Origin: Arthrinium phaeospermum
Lineage: Eukaryota; Ascomycota; Sordariomycetes; Amphisphaeriales; Apiosporaceae
Direction: 5' to 3'
Length of the DNA: 64,000 nt
NCBI GenBank assembly: GCA_006503535.1
Contig: QYRS01000003.1
Coordinates: forward strand, 2,542,001-2,606,000
Part shown: positions 19,656 through 31,911 of the stretch, one piece after another
Layout: every line of letters begins with the position of its first letter
Position numbering within the stretch: position 1 is the stretch's first letter
Translations under genes and position numbers: made by a program
The notes under the pieces: generated by a model
What the model saw: only the letters and a program-made list of their open reading frames with translations
Told to the model about the DNA's origin: nothing
Databases searched by the model: none

Positions 19656-22363
19656 TCAGATCTCGTCGTCATCCTCCATTGACTTGGAGCTCTTCTTCCT
19701 GCCCCGGCTGTCCAAGGTGTCCATGCTGACAGAGTCACTGTCACGACCGCGTGCCGGCATAGAGATGGCCTGGCGGGCCGTCTCGTTGCTCTCAATGAAC
19801 TCGCGAAGCTTCTGCTTACCAATGTCAATGCCCTGGCCCCAGGCAGCATTGCTCACCTGCATCATGGGGCCAAGCAGGTTGAAGATGTAGGCGACATACG
19901 TGCCACCCGCGATGACGATGAGCAGCAGAAACAGCACAGGGTTTCGAAGGACTAGTAAATGTTAGCAGCCGTGTCTTTGAGCCTGTTGGAAGCAATCCTG
20001 AATGGGCAAGACCAACCTGTAAGCAACTCATTCCACCCAAGAGCCAGTAGAACTCCGTAGAAGTACAACGGGACCTGGGAAACGCCGCCAATGGCACTAC
20101 GCTTAGCCTCGACGTAGACGCCATCGGCAGTCTTCTTGAAACGGACGACGAGGTCCTGGCGCTTGCCCTCGCTCAGGACGGTCATCTCCTCCTCGAGGCT
20201 CTTGCCATCCTCTTCGTCGACACCTCCAATAGGGGTAAGGTCGTCCTCGTCCTCAGGCTCGGCGCCTGGAGGCTGATGTCCGATGAACTCTGGCAGGGCT
20301 GGAGGCCCAAAAGTTGAGGAGAGCTTGAACTTTGACAGAAGAGGAATAAGTGTCAAAGTTGACTCTCGCGCCTTGGTATAGATACCCTCGATGTCGTCGG
20401 CAGGTCGCCATATGCGAGGAACTCCTGCGTCGTCGTATCGGAACTTATCCTCGAAGTTCTCACGGAGCTTGAGCAGGATATTGCCTTCCATCACCTCTTC
20501 CTCAATCTTGTCCCGCAGGGCGATCCAGCTCTTCCTTCTGAGGCGCCACAAGCCAACGTCAACTTCTTCCTGACTGGCTTCGAAACTCTTGGCCCTTTCG
20601 CTGAATCGGACCTCTGCTTCCTTGACAATTGACTCGAATGATTTCCAAATCCGATCCCACAAATCCTTTTCGGTCGGTGGTTTCTCGCCTTCTTCGGGAG
20701 CACCAGAGCCGGCTCGGCCAGAGCCAAGCTTGTTGAATTCTAGACCAACCGAGTCGCCGAGCCGGGATTTGACCCAGCGCTCCACCCGCGTTGCCAAGCG
20801 GCGCATCTCCTCCTTTCGGAGCTTGGCGCTAACATCATCCAGGTCCTTTTCGAAAAGCAAGTACTGTGACTTGAAATTGGTCCAGGGCACGTCTTGGATA
20901 GCCAAGCTCTGGGCCTCTATCCTGTAATCCTCGAGGACCTTGGTCTTCTCGGCATCGACAATATCTGCGAATTCGTAGGCGCCGCCTGACTTTTGGCCAG
21001 CTTTAACAGCGCCGGAGACAGCATCACTGAATGTAGTCACACCCGACTTATGAGCAGCTGAAAGCTGGCCATGGTAGAGCGTTTTCAGTCGCTGGTCGAT
21101 CTTGGTCTCCAGCTCGGTCTGCTTGCGCTTGAAAACGCCCTTGTGGTATCGGCTTGCGGAGACCTCGAAGGTCTTCAAGGCCTTTCCACGCGTAGCGCTT
21201 CCCGTAGCTCCCAGCTTTGGCAGAACAAAAGGCTGGCCAACACGAGCTGACTCGGCTTGCTTCTCCTCCATGGGGGCGATTACCTCGTCAAAAGCCACGA
21301 GGCATTCTCTGGAGATTTCGTCGCAGCGGAACTGCGCCAGCAACTCTTGCTGGGTTGGCAGATCCAGATCTTTGTTGTTGACAATCTGATCCCAGATGCC
21401 CTCGGCGTAGACGGAGAAGCCATCGGCGGGGATGCGCCGGTGGTACTCGGGCAAGAAAACCCCGCCCTCGAGCTCATGTTCGCCGTGCTCGGTCTGGTTT
21501 TTCCCGCTTCGGGTTCCCGAAATGAATCTTTGGCCCAGTCTGTCAACCTCAGACACAAACTTCTCAGGCTGCAGGATCTTGTGGGGCAGAGCGGAGAAGG
21601 CGAAGTCGAAGTAGTCCTCTATCCTCGATTTCTCGAGGCCCTGGGGCTTCGAAATAGTGTCCCAGAGCTTGCTCAAATCCTGGACGAGGGTGTTTCGAAG
21701 GTTTGATAGCGGCGTGTTGCCAATGTGGTCACGGATGACGAAAAACAGGAGAGATCTCGGTGTCGATTGCTTATCCTTGAGGAAAAGCTGCAGGTTCACC
21801 TCGAAGACCGTCTTCAAAAGGCCCATGTTGGCACCCTGGTACAAGCCAACCTGGTGTTCCCATATGTTCACAATGAGGACTTCACTGGTGGCCAACGCAA
21901 ATAGGGCGCTCTTTCTCTCGAAATCCTGGTCTTCACCTCGCTCGCGGCCGTCGGTTCCCTCGACGTCCATGACCATGATGTTCTCGGCCATAGAGCCCTT
22001 CTTGTTTTTGGACATCCATATTCCCTTAGTCGTCTGGCGTCGCTCTGTCTCGGACATGACATTGAACTCGGTTCCGAAGAGGTGGTTCAGCAGGGTGGAC
22101 TTTCCGGTCGACTGGGAGCCGAACACGGAGATGAGGTGGTAGTTGAAGCCCGCATCGGCGACATTGGTGCCCTCGAGATATTTGTTCAGAGAGGTGCTGC
22201 GAGGAAGACGAGGGTTAGGATGCTAGAGGCTCTGCAAAGTGTCCCGTGGCGGATGTGGGGGGTTAGCTTACTTGTATTCCTTGTCGCCGTCGATAACTTG
22301 GATGCCGTGCTCGTAGTGAGCATCGGAGGGCTCATCGCCCACGGAGGCGAAGTGGCCGTTCAT
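19656..22363 (-). CDS. SEY1: ER membrane fusion GTPase Sey1 (RHD3/atlastin-like)
   Basis: Dynamin-like GTPase that fuses ER tubules into a network. Exons in coding order are 22363-22272, 22196-20017 and 19951-19656, giving 855 residues, the usual size. The first exon encodes [20 protein letters not shown] and joins to [15 protein letters not shown]. GTPase motifs are GSQSTGKST (P-loop), [17 protein letters not shown] (G3 region) and VIRDH (G4). A long helical bundle follows. Near the C-terminus a two-span hairpin anchor reads [19 protein letters not shown] and [19 protein letters not shown], split by the last intron. The tail is cytosolic and acidic, ending SMEDDDEI. It is divergent from the PAQR gene and convergent with RNH201. 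Confidence 0.97.
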
Positions 22364-23859
22364 GTTAAGTCGATTGGAGTGCAAGCAACAAGAAGAAAGG
22401 TGATGCAATTTACTATAAAAGACTTGTTATGCAGGTCGGCAAGACTTATGCCATCGCGGCAGCAACGTACGGATGGGCAAGAGGAGGGGATGCTGGGTAG
22501 TGGGCTTTTGGAATGGACAGGATGACCAAATCACACGATAGATAGCTTTATTGTTGAGTGTGTGTACAGTATGCTGTTATGTACGTACATGTAGTCGAAA
22601 TGACAGACATGTGGGCATTGTCCAGCAGACCCCGGTAAGCCAACCAACTTGTCAAGCCCGGTTGGCCTAAGCAATTGTAGCCACCAAATGTCCGCAACCA
22701 ATTGGAAAAACGCTGGAAGAGCACGACTGATGAGCTCTTTGTGATGGGCAGATTACAGATTACTGGCCAGATGCAGCTGGAGGGTGCGCTAAGCTTCTTT
22801 GGGTCAAGCCACCTACCTACGGCTGTCCCAATCCCATTGCCAGCTCAAATTCGTCTCACTGCTACTGTCCTCTGTCCCAGCCTAGGAAGCCCAGCGCACT
22901 TACATCCCTCCTGGTCCTGGTGTTTCCCCCTTACATCCCTACCTCCCTACCTTGCAAATGCACTGACGTACTACCGCACATCTGTCCTCCACACAATCAA
23001 AAGAAACGCTTTCCCTTCCCGTGCCTGTCTCACAACCTGCATGCGGCTTAACTGACAAACCAGCCAAAGCCAGCAATGGCGCAGCCAGATGAAGAGGATG
23101 GATGTGATTGAACAATTACACATGGATTGCAGGGCAGTAGTGCCAGACGAACTATAAATGCTAAACTTATTACATGAATGTCTACGTGTCCGTCCAACGT
23201 CTATGCAAATACACCTCTTGCCTCTCCCAACAGGGCCCATCATTGAGCTGGGGGCAGGAAAACCTCCTACTTCATACAGTGGCTGCTCATGGTTTCCCCT
23301 TGGCTTTATGCGGCCAGCCTATTCAATTTGCACGCCACCGATCTACAATTACGTACCTTCTGCCATCGGGGAGTCGCTTGTCGCAAGACCGGCACACCAC
23401 GACAGCCTGAGAATATGGAGTTTCCTTTTCCAGAAACAACATTTGGATGAGCAGCGGATGGGGTGGTCATGGGGTAGGCCCAATGGAAACAGCAGGTGAA
23501 TCCCCATGGATGGTCTCGCCTCCCTACCCTCCGTCATGGTGGACCCTTGTTACAGGCCCATACAATGCGCTGAAGCGATCGAAGCAGCCCAGACCAGACG
23601 TCGGAGGGTCGGTTAACAGGTGATTTTTCCCACCCTAATGGCCCAAGTACATAAAATCGTCCAACCGTCTCCTGCCGTCTCGGTTACGGGACTTGGTGAT
23701 TTCCCGTCTTCTCCTTTTTCTCTTTGCGTGTAATTTCACACTGCCATTGCTATATTTTGGAAGATCAGCAGCAACAGCATGGCAGAGGCTGGCTCTGTTT
23801 CCATTTGTTATTGCCTGCCTTTATTGTCTTGATTTGCCCTCCCTGATTTCCACCAGAAA
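22364..23859. other. Shared upstream region of SEY1 and PAQR gene
   Basis: About 1.5 kb without a supported gene. The plus-strand leader of the PAQR gene contains a short upstream ORF at 23779-23832. Confidence 0.6.
23779..23832 (+). other. Upstream ORF, 17 codons, before PAQR gene
   Basis: ATG at 23779 opens a 17-residue frame, MAEAGSVSICYCLPLLS, ending with TGA 27 bases before the main ATG at 23860. Such short upstream frames can lower translation of the main protein. The transcription start is unknown, so inclusion in the mRNA is inferred. Confidence 0.45.
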
Positions 23860-24973
23860 ATGTCCAGCATCGAAGATGGCAATCTTACCGATTCCGAAAA
23901 AAAGCGGACTGCCTCCGAACTCAGCGCTGATGCTGCAAGTTACGGATCCCCGACCCACGGGAAGCATTCTGACCTGCTGCTCTTCGACGAAGTGCCCGAA
24001 TGGGCCAGAGACAACAAGTTCGTTCGAGGAGGCTACCGCCCGGAGTCGGGATCGGTCAAGAAATGTGTTCAGAGCTGGTTCTACTTGCACAACGAATTGG
24101 TCAACATTCACTCGCATCTAATCCCAGCGGTCCTGCTTTTTCTGGGCGAGCTGTACCTCATCGCGCCACTGCCGTTCCGGTACGGCCATGTTAGTCTGGG
24201 GGATTACCTCATCATTGCCTTCTTTTTGCTCTCGACAACGATCTGTTTCGGACTTTCGGCCATGTACCACACGCTCATGAACCACTCCCACCGGGTTGAG
24301 GCGCAGTGCCTGAAGCTTGACTTCTTGGGCATCATTGTACTTATCATGGGCGCCTTCTTCTCGAGTATATATTGCACTTTCTGGTGCGAGCCGGATCTGC
24401 GCCAGATATATTGGGCAACGGTACGCGGCCCCTTCACTCCCCCCTTCCCTGCATTTCGTTGCATTCTGGTTTTGGGTCATAATAGCTGACGCACATCGCA
24501 ATTGGCAGGTTGGAGGACTAGGCGCAATATCTATTATCGTATTAATGCATCCGAAGCTTCAAGGGCCTAGGTGGCGTACGCTGCGGCTGCTCACGTTCGT
24601 ATGCACTGGCTTGGGTGGCATTGCTCCCTTCGTCCATGGCGGTATTAGGTTTGGCTTCACCCAGATGGCCTTGCAGTCTGGCTTGCCGTATTACATGACT
24701 GAGGGCGTATTGTTCTTGATGAGTGCTGCCATCTACGGAGTGAGTTATAGGAAACCCCCCTCTCCACGCTGCCGAGCTTGCTTGTACGCCCGATTTTCTA
24801 ACTTGTAGGAGACGCGATTCCCCGAGAAATTCTGGCCGGGGCGGTTCGACATTTTCGGATCCTCTCACCAGATATTCCACTTGATCGTAGTGGCGGCCAC
24901 GGTGTTCCACCTTGCCGGTGTAATGACGGCACTTGACTACAACTACAATAGCCGACTGTGCTCTACGCGTTGA
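23860..24973 (+). CDS. PAQR / hemolysin-III family seven-span membrane protein (Izh-like)
   Basis: Member of the progestin/adipoQ receptor family, related to yeast Izh proteins, which affect zinc and lipid homeostasis. Exons are 23860-24420, 24509-24739 and 24809-24973; all three junctions are in phase 0 and the protein has 318 residues. A hydrophilic N-terminus of about 70 residues precedes EVPEWARDNKFVRGGYRP and the family motif NELVNIHSHLIPA. Conserved metal-binding positions are the His in SAMYHTLMNHS and the two His in SSHQIFHLIVV, with a further His in TVFHLAG. About seven hydrophobic spans can be drawn. The start is the first ATG after a short upstream ORF. Ligand and direction of signalling are not known from sequence. 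Confidence 0.93.
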
Positions 24974-25568
24974 TGGACGGGAGCTGGGCGTTGGAGTCTC
25001 GGGCCGAATAGATAAGACCTAAAATCATTTTTATTGGCGAGTCGTTATGGATGCACGTCAGACGCAGTTCATAACCCTGTGGCGAGTGACTTGTCCCTCC
25101 AATGCAGTGTGACGTTCCATGTGGTTGTTATCCTGGTGCTACAAACCCCTCCTACCAACTGTGTTCCAATAGCATCTCAGCCTCTAGGATTTTATTGCCG
25201 CATCTTCGAATTCGATATTGGCGATTTGACAAGTTACACCTCAGTCGTAACATATACAAGAATCACTTTGCGATATTTGATGCTGTATGTTCTAGGCTGC
25301 AAAGACTGGGAATACCAAATGGTGACACCACATATAGGCATTCCTCCATTCAACTTCAACTCCTTGATATGTAGATGTACACAACGAGTGTACGTACCCC
25401 CCGCATAGTGGAAGCTTCGACAATGACGGGAGATACACCATCCCCGCAGAACTGGGTCGCCTTTGGGTGTATTTGTCAATGCTCAATACGTGGGTGGCTT
25501 TTAATACGCAGCCCAGCTCCCCAGGTCTGCGGCAACGCCCCATTGCTGCTTGGCCAGCTCACTGAGCC
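24974..25568. other. Intergenic, 3' of PAQR gene
   Basis: About 600 bases with only short frames. It separates the PAQR stop codon from the 3' end of the broken dehydrogenase on the other strand. Confidence 0.55.
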
Positions 25569-26521
25569 CTAGGTGGAGAAATTCACATACCCTTGGCCGT
25601 CTACGAACGTGTAATCCCACTGTCTAGGTTCCGGGTCATTTACCAGGTCGAGATACAATCTGGCATGCGCCGCATCGTCCACAAGGATCGTCGGGCCACC
25701 GTCCGGCTGGCGCTGGTCCACGTAGTAAAATCTAAGCCACCCAGTCGGTTTTTTTGGACCAGAAAGTAATGCTTCATATAAAAGTAAGATGGGGAGATAG
25801 ATACTCGAGGCGTATCACCACGTGGGATGTTTTGGTGGCGGCGAAAGGACATATAAGTAAACCTACGTAATCCTTGTTCTTGTATGAGACACTGGCGTTC
25901 TGGATCATATGCGCCGCAGCCGGCTTGCCCATCCCGAAGCAGAGAACGCCGGGCAGGGCGCCGGTGTTGAGCTTGTTGCCCGTCATGATGTACGTGCTTC
26001 CCGGGGCCGTCTTCCGGAACCCCTTGACACCCTCGCGGGCAGCTGCGTACGTGCTTATGGCGCTGACTGCCATCGTCTCCTGGACCTTGTCGAGATCCAG
26101 GGCAAAGGGGTCCTCTGGCTCAGTGGTGAAGCATTGCGCGGCTGTTCTGTGTTAGTCTATTGTGCAAAGAAGGCAAAGGGCGAATCGCACATGGCATGAA
26201 GTCATGATTGTAGCCAGAAGGAATATATACGTCATGTAAATTTATAAAACATGTATGTATAGACCACATCTCGCTGCGTTTTGGAGATGTTTACCATTAT
26301 AAACAACTACATTCGGTGGCCCCAGAGAAGCTGTCACTTCTCCAAACAATGCCTGCACGGTCCGGCTTGGCGGTGTCGAAGACGAGGTGCCGAAAAGATG
26401 AATCGGTCTTCTAATGCCGGGTCCGAGATGCTATGGAGGTACTGTAGCCTGCTTTCTGAAAAGTTCTGGCCGTAGAGAGGCCAATTCCCGGGCCAGCGCC
26501 GATGATCAACACAGTTCCCAT
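25569..26521 (-). pseudogene. Broken short-chain dehydrogenase/reductase
   Basis: Remnant of an NAD(P)-dependent SDR. It starts at 26521 with MGTVLIIGAGPGIGLSTA, an intact Rossmann GxxxGxG motif. The frame meets TAG at 26413-26411. Recognisable SDR sequence continues as HLVFDTAKPD in the original frame, then TVQALFGEVTASLGPPN in another. A plausible intron (26294 down to 26142) joins VVVYN to AAQCFTTEPEDPFALDLDKV. This exon runs on through AISTYAAAREGVKGF and TYIMTGNKLNTGALPG to NASVSYKNKDY. The C-terminal part, FYYVDQRQPDGGPT to TFVDGQGYVNFST with TAG at 25571-25569, follows a possible second intron whose phase does not fit. At least one stop and one shift make an active enzyme unlikely. Sequencing error is an alternative for the shifts, less so for the stop. 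Confidence 0.75.
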
Positions 26522-27605
26522 GGTTCAGTATTACAGGCTTCGAAATAGAGAAGGTACTTCAGCAGAAGAGAGTTCACACGGCAGGCTGACAAGCATGGCG
26601 CTCACTGTATATATAGACAAACCGTAACCCTGGTGAGGCTTCCCCTATTTTGAAACCTGCGGTACGTAGACGAATATCGCATCCCACTCCAGTATATTAT
26701 AACTCAAGACGAGCTGTCTCTGGCAAGCTGACCAATTAATCTTTCACCGAGATGACTTCAGATTGTACGCACACGGATGGGACACTAACTCGACGTCAGG
26801 TAAGGTATCCCAAGAGAACCTTCCACATGTGATCATCTCCCGAACTGATAACACATAAACGATTAATAATACAACAACTACATTGCCATCTCCTGGAGTT
26901 CGAAGCCAGAATTGGGGACCCAACTTAAACGTCAAGGCGTTCTTATGGGACTTGACTTCCGGAGGTCGTGATGCTGTCAAAGTAAGTCTGTGTATACGGT
27001 CAACATCGACCCGTTTCCCCGAGTTTCCACGCAGTGATCTGGATGGATACCGATATCAATAGTTTTTAATAAACCGCAGTACATTCGATATGTCAAGTTG
27101 ATGCAGGGAATTTGTCGTAGTCCTGCATTGGCCATGATGTCACTAAATGACAGGACTCGAACCTCAGATCAGAAGCAACGAGTATGTTATCTGAGTATTT
27201 TATGAAATAGAAATAAGCATATGATTTCTTATGGCATACAGTTAAAATGCTCGTGCGAAAAGATCCAATTTCCACATATCAATAGCAAGCGAAGTAAACA
27301 AAAGAAGCAGGGAGAATCAATGCCTTGCCCCGGTGCGGATCGGCCTTAGTAGCTCTCTCAGGACCCCCACATCGGTGCTGCAATCGGGATGATGTGGCAG
27401 TTGTCATTCTTAGGTAACCGGCACCAACCGCAAACGACTTGACCTAGCAATATCACCACTCACCTACTTCGACCCTTCGACCTTACCAAACACTCCTCCT
27501 CCTCCTATATCTCTGCCACTCCCTTAAAGTCTCTGGCAACGCAAGCGTCCTAGTGCGCCTCGACACACGCACGCGCGAATTTACCAGAGAGACACATCCC
27601 ACATC
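26522..27605. other. Intergenic upstream of GET2
   Basis: About 1.1 kb with no coding region supported. A GGTTCGAGTCC word on the minus strand near 27,153 mimics a tRNA B box but no tRNA fold is found around it. Confidence 0.55.
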
Positions 27606-28773
27606 ATGACAGAAACAATACAACCCCCGGAAGACGCCGCAGCAGCTCGCGCGGCCGAACAGACACGTTTGCGCAAAGAACGTCGCGAAGCCAAGATCAG
27701 AGCCGGTGGCACGGCAAGGTTGAACAAGATCACTGGACTGGGAGGTGGTCTGCAACGAGGTACGCAAGAACGAAAAACCTGGGCCGACGCAGCTTTTTTC
27801 TCTTTGGCCCTAGCTAATAAAACACCCCCCAAAAGATCCCGAACCCCAAGCAGCACCTGCGACTCAGCCTGCCGCTACCACCACGACACAAGCAACAAGC
27901 ACGCCTCTACCTACCACTTCTTCTGCGGCTGCCTCTAAGCACGACGACCCCGAAGAAGTCGACATATCACAACACTACTATGCGCCGCGCACGTCCGGCC
28001 GCGAACCCTCGCTAGGCGACGCGCCCGCCATGTCCGAGTCGCAGCTCCGCCAGATGATGCTGGGTTTCGAGCGGGCCGCGCCCCCAGGCATCGGCACCCC
28101 GCCGTCGCACAACCCGTTCGTGGACCCCTCGACGGCGGGCACGCCGACGGGCATGCCGCAAATGCCCCCCGGAATGGAGGGCATGGAGAACGACCCGATG
28201 ATGCAGATGCTGCAGAAGATGATGGCCGGCGGTGGGGCGCCAGGCGGCGCCGGTGGAGCCAACCCGTTCGCTGGGACCGGCATGGAATCGCTCCTGGGCG
28301 GCCTCGGCGGCATGGGCGGCATGGGCGGTGCGGGCGACCCCAACATGCAGCAGGCGGCGCAGGCCGTGGCCGACAAGACCGCCAACATCTGGCGCATCAT
28401 CCACGCCGTCTTCGCGCTGGGCCTGGGCGTCTACGTGGCGCTCTCGACGACCTTCACCGGGCTCAAGAGCGAGCGCGACCTGCGCGCCCTCAACATCGAG
28501 TCCGACGCCGACGAGGACCTGCGACGGTCGGCCTCGGTCTTCTTCTACGTCTTCTCGTCCGTCGAGGCCGTCCTGCTCACGAGCCGCTACTTCCTCGACA
28601 AGAACCGCAGCCCGCCCACGGGCATCCTCCACACCCTCGTAGGGTTCCTCCCGTCGCCGCTGAGCAGCACCATCCGGCACGGGTTGCGGTACGGACAGAT
28701 GTTCAGCACGGTGCGCAACGACGCCCTGGTCTGCGTGTTTGTGCTGGGAGTGTGCTGCTGGCTGAGGTCGTAG
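27606..28773 (+). CDS. GET2: GET complex subunit Get2 (tail-anchored protein insertion)
   Basis: ER membrane receptor subunit that captures the Get3-tail-anchored protein complex. Exons 27606-27759 and 27836-28773 give 363 residues. The N-terminal basic motif RLRKERREAKIRAGG matches the Get3-binding region of Get2, and is followed by a Pro/Ala/Thr-rich linker. A middle region is rich in Met, Gly and Pro (QMPPGMEGM, GGLGGMGGMGG). The C-terminal third has three hydrophobic spans: IIHAVFALGLGVYVAL, SVFFYVFSSVEAVLL and ALVCVFVLGVCCWL. The length and order fit fungal Get2. The intron splits the Asp codon in LQR-DPEP. The gene is convergent with the TMEM135-type gene, 458 bases apart. Confidence 0.88.
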
Positions 28774-29231
28774 GCGTGGATGAGGACATGGGGTGGGACC
28801 TGGCAGACGGATGGGCAGACAGACTATGACTGAACGACTGGTATGGATCTGTATTATGAGACAAGAATGGTTGTGCTGCGCACAACTCCACGATTCGCCG
28901 TGTATCTCGACACTAGCTGCTGTACTTCGCGTAACCATTCAACTATTTGGTACGCATAATGAAGATCCAACGGTGATCGGGGCATGACTAAGGGAAATCC
29001 AGGTTGCCTTCTGAAGAATAATTATTACATAAAAACATCAACACACGTTCGTGTTGTTAGATCATGAGCAGTCTATTATACAATAATTCTTGCCAATCAG
29101 CCGTTGTCTATCCGTTCCCCTTGACCTCACACGCATCCATATATCATATATGCCCATATATCTACAGGGAAAATACAAACCACATAGAAAAGAAGATCCA
29201 ATACCATCAATGGCAACCGTACCTAGCCGGA
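28774..29231. other. Intergenic between convergent GET2 and TMEM135-type genes
   Basis: About 460 bases holding both 3' ends. Nothing else is recognised. Confidence 0.6.
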
Positions 29232-30970
29232 TCATGGCTTAAGTACCGTGTTCAGAACACTGCCAAACACGCCCCTGACCCGCTCCGGGTTCTCCAGGGC
29301 GCATGTGAAGACGGTGGCCGTGCTGGCGGCAAACACCAACGTCTCGCGCCACTGCTTGTCGAGGGGGTAACGCCGCGGGAGCAGCGTGGCCAGGGCGCGC
29401 GGCGCGACAAAGAGGGCCATGTCCTTGCGGCGACCGGGGTTCTCGAGGAGGATGCTCCAGCCGCAGGCGAAGCAGCCCGTGCCGACGCAGAGGCCGCCGT
29501 CGATCCGGTCGCGGGCTGCCGCGTCCTTGCCCAGGAGGTGGGGGCCGACCCGGGTCCGGGCGAGGCAGACGCCGTAGTAGAAGAAGGTGATGAAGGCGCC
29601 CAGGAAGGCCGACGACCGCGCCGCCGACAGCAGGGCGTACTTGAGCTTGCGGAAGCTCGGCTTCCGCGCCACCAGGAGCAGGTTCAGGGGTAGGTACGTG
29701 AACATGGACCAGCGGAAGGACCGGCCGAAACGCGACAGGGCGTGGTACTCGCAGGACGGGCCGCACCCCATGTGCACGACCTCGCAGGGAAACGGGACGG
29801 CCACGGCCGGATCTCCCCACTGCAAGGGCCAATTGTAGTCCCGGCACATGCCTTGGATCAGTGGTGCCTGGCCCGTATCTTCTCCGTAACGCAGTTCTTT
29901 TGTGCGGCACCGTTGGAGGGCTTGGATGAGGCGCTTGTCTACAGAAGCGGCCGAACTTATCCATTTGTTGTAAGCCCGCGGTAATCTGGATGGGTAGTAA
30001 AACCACGACCACATGATCAAGGCGCACGAAACAGCAAACATGGACGGATCAGCCAGCCTTGAGGCTGCTTTCTCAACCTGATCATCTGTGAGTTTGTATC
30101 CCAAGACGGGTCTCGAGGTATCGGAGGTACTTACACTGGTCCATTGCTTGTCTGCAACTCGTCGCGTCCGCCTTTGAGCCCATAGCTCGCCGATGATCAC
30201 ATCAAGTGCTCGGCAGAATGCGAATAGTGATAGATCCAATGTTCTACCAGCATACTTGATCGTCGTGGGCGCAATGTCCAAGTTGCTATCTTTTTCTGCA
30301 GGAACCGTCTCTGTAAAAGCTTGGCTTGCCTTAGACTGCAGGAGTTTGAGGCTGAAACATGCCGCCGTGAAGCTTGCTAGCCATCGCGATAGCCTACAGA
30401 GCAGTCAGTACAAGTGGCAGATGCATATCATCTAGAAGAGCACAAAGTTGCAATCCCAAAGGCATCTGCGAGGAATACTATAACGCACCGTTTGCGAGCA
30501 GCAACAGAAAGTGAGCCTGGTATACGAAAGCAGAGCCTCCGGAGTAGGATCTAGCACATGAAGTCAGCGACCAAGCTAATGGGTGACTACAATAAGCCAC
30601 AATGATGTAAACGAGTCTTTGCCAGTAAGCAGCTTGAACCGTCAGTTTCGCCTACCTCTAAAAGTGTACTTCCGCCAACAAGAGCTGCGCAGAAGGCAGG
30701 GAAGCGCTGGGGATCCAGACCGGCTCGAAGAATGCGTTGCAAGGATATCACAGGAGATTCGCGCGGGGGTTGCAGCGCGCCTTTATCCGGACCACCCCTG
30801 CTTTTCTTGGGGGTAACCTGCTGTAGAACCAAGGCGAAGAGCCTCGGTACAACCGTGGACGCGTAGCCCAGAGCATAGGCGCGTACAAGTGGCCTCAGGG
30901 GAGGGGGAATAGACCTGTCCCATTTCTGCGGATCTCGTCTGGCGGGCCGAGGTTGTAGTGAAGATGTCAT
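29232..30970 (-). CDS. TMEM135-like multi-span membrane protein
   Basis: Probable membrane protein resembling animal TMEM135, a peroxisome- and mitochondria-linked protein; the exact role in fungi is not established. Exons in coding order are 30970-30656, 30550-30489, 30393-30137 and 30085-29232, giving 495 residues. The N-terminus reads PPPLRPLVRAYALGYAST and the third exon LSRWLASFTAACFSLKLLQS. Conserved-looking Cys and Trp residues occur in FPCEVVHMGCGPSCEYH and GGLCVGTGCFACGWSILLE. Several hydrophobic stretches are present (FAVSCALIMWSWFYYP, FLGAFITFFYYGVCL). The third intron (30086-30136) is 51 bases and in frame, so its retention would add 17 residues without a stop. The family call rests on overall pattern and is less sure than the gene model. 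Confidence 0.75.
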
Positions 30971-31892
30971 CGCCGCAACGTGACACTCAATACACAGGAT
31001 GATGAAAGTAGAAGGGAACGTCGTAGAGGGAGTGACTGTTTCGCATGGCCCGAACAATTGCACAGCATCGATGAGGTATGTAGGCAGGCAGTGGCCGTGC
31101 CCAAATCTCGCAAGCAGAAAATCCGCGGATGTCTCATCAAGAGTGACCCTGGTCTTTCTCCAGACACGAAAATCCGGGGCAGGGACTAAAAAGAAAGCTA
31201 AGACCGACCGAATGTCGATGGTCTACTCTACAGTAGAAACCAAGGCCGAAGCAGCGGCCAAGAGAACCAGAGGCCGGCAATTCGCAACGATTGCCGGGCG
31301 GAGGGGCGGTTGGTTCTGCCAAGGCTTGAGTAAGTATGTCGAATGAAGATGCATCGACTCGACATGCCTTACTTGCAGCTGCAGAAAAGGATGCTTGCTT
31401 GTGTGCGCGCCCGAGATCAGGCGGCTTGACTAACCGAGCTATGCGCTAGTAGTAGATAGAAGAAGGGGGGTGCTGGGATCTGGGTATGCCGCCAAGTGAC
31501 TGCTATCGTTGGAATACCTAGATTGGCTCCGATACGTACGAGAGGCTCCTATACGGTAATCGGGGCCGAGCCGCAATCCTGAAGCTGCATGAGGATCAAT
31601 GCACACATAACATGTGCACGCAACCCACTCCGGAAAGCCTGCCGATAGTGGGCAGAGACGGCGGAGTACGATCGGATGATACGGGGGAGGAGACTACAGC
31701 CAACAACGGGGACGGCTTTAGTGACCAAAGAATGCGACTCACAACTTCGGTATCTATAGGGATTCGCAGCCAGTCGACACTCCTATGGTTTCTGTATATA
31801 GAACCGCACAACAACACTCATGCGGTTGAGCCTCAACCCCCCGACGCAGTCACAGAGGGTGAACTTGAAAGAGCGAAAGATACAGAGAGGGC

Positions 31893-31911
31893 GAGAGAGA
31901 GAGAGAGAGAG
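31893..31911. repeat. GA microsatellite
   Basis: About nine GA units inside a purine-rich stretch from 31,870. Confidence 0.9.

Noticed and set aside
27120..27215. tRNA gene on the minus strand, suggested by GGTTCGAGTCC
   Set aside because: The B-box word is perfect, but only three base pairs of a T stem form and there is no A box, D arm or acceptor pairing.
28012..28938. 308-codon open frame on the minus strand
   Set aside because: It is the antisense shadow of the GC-rich GET2 exon; residues are Arg/His/Gly-rich with no domain.
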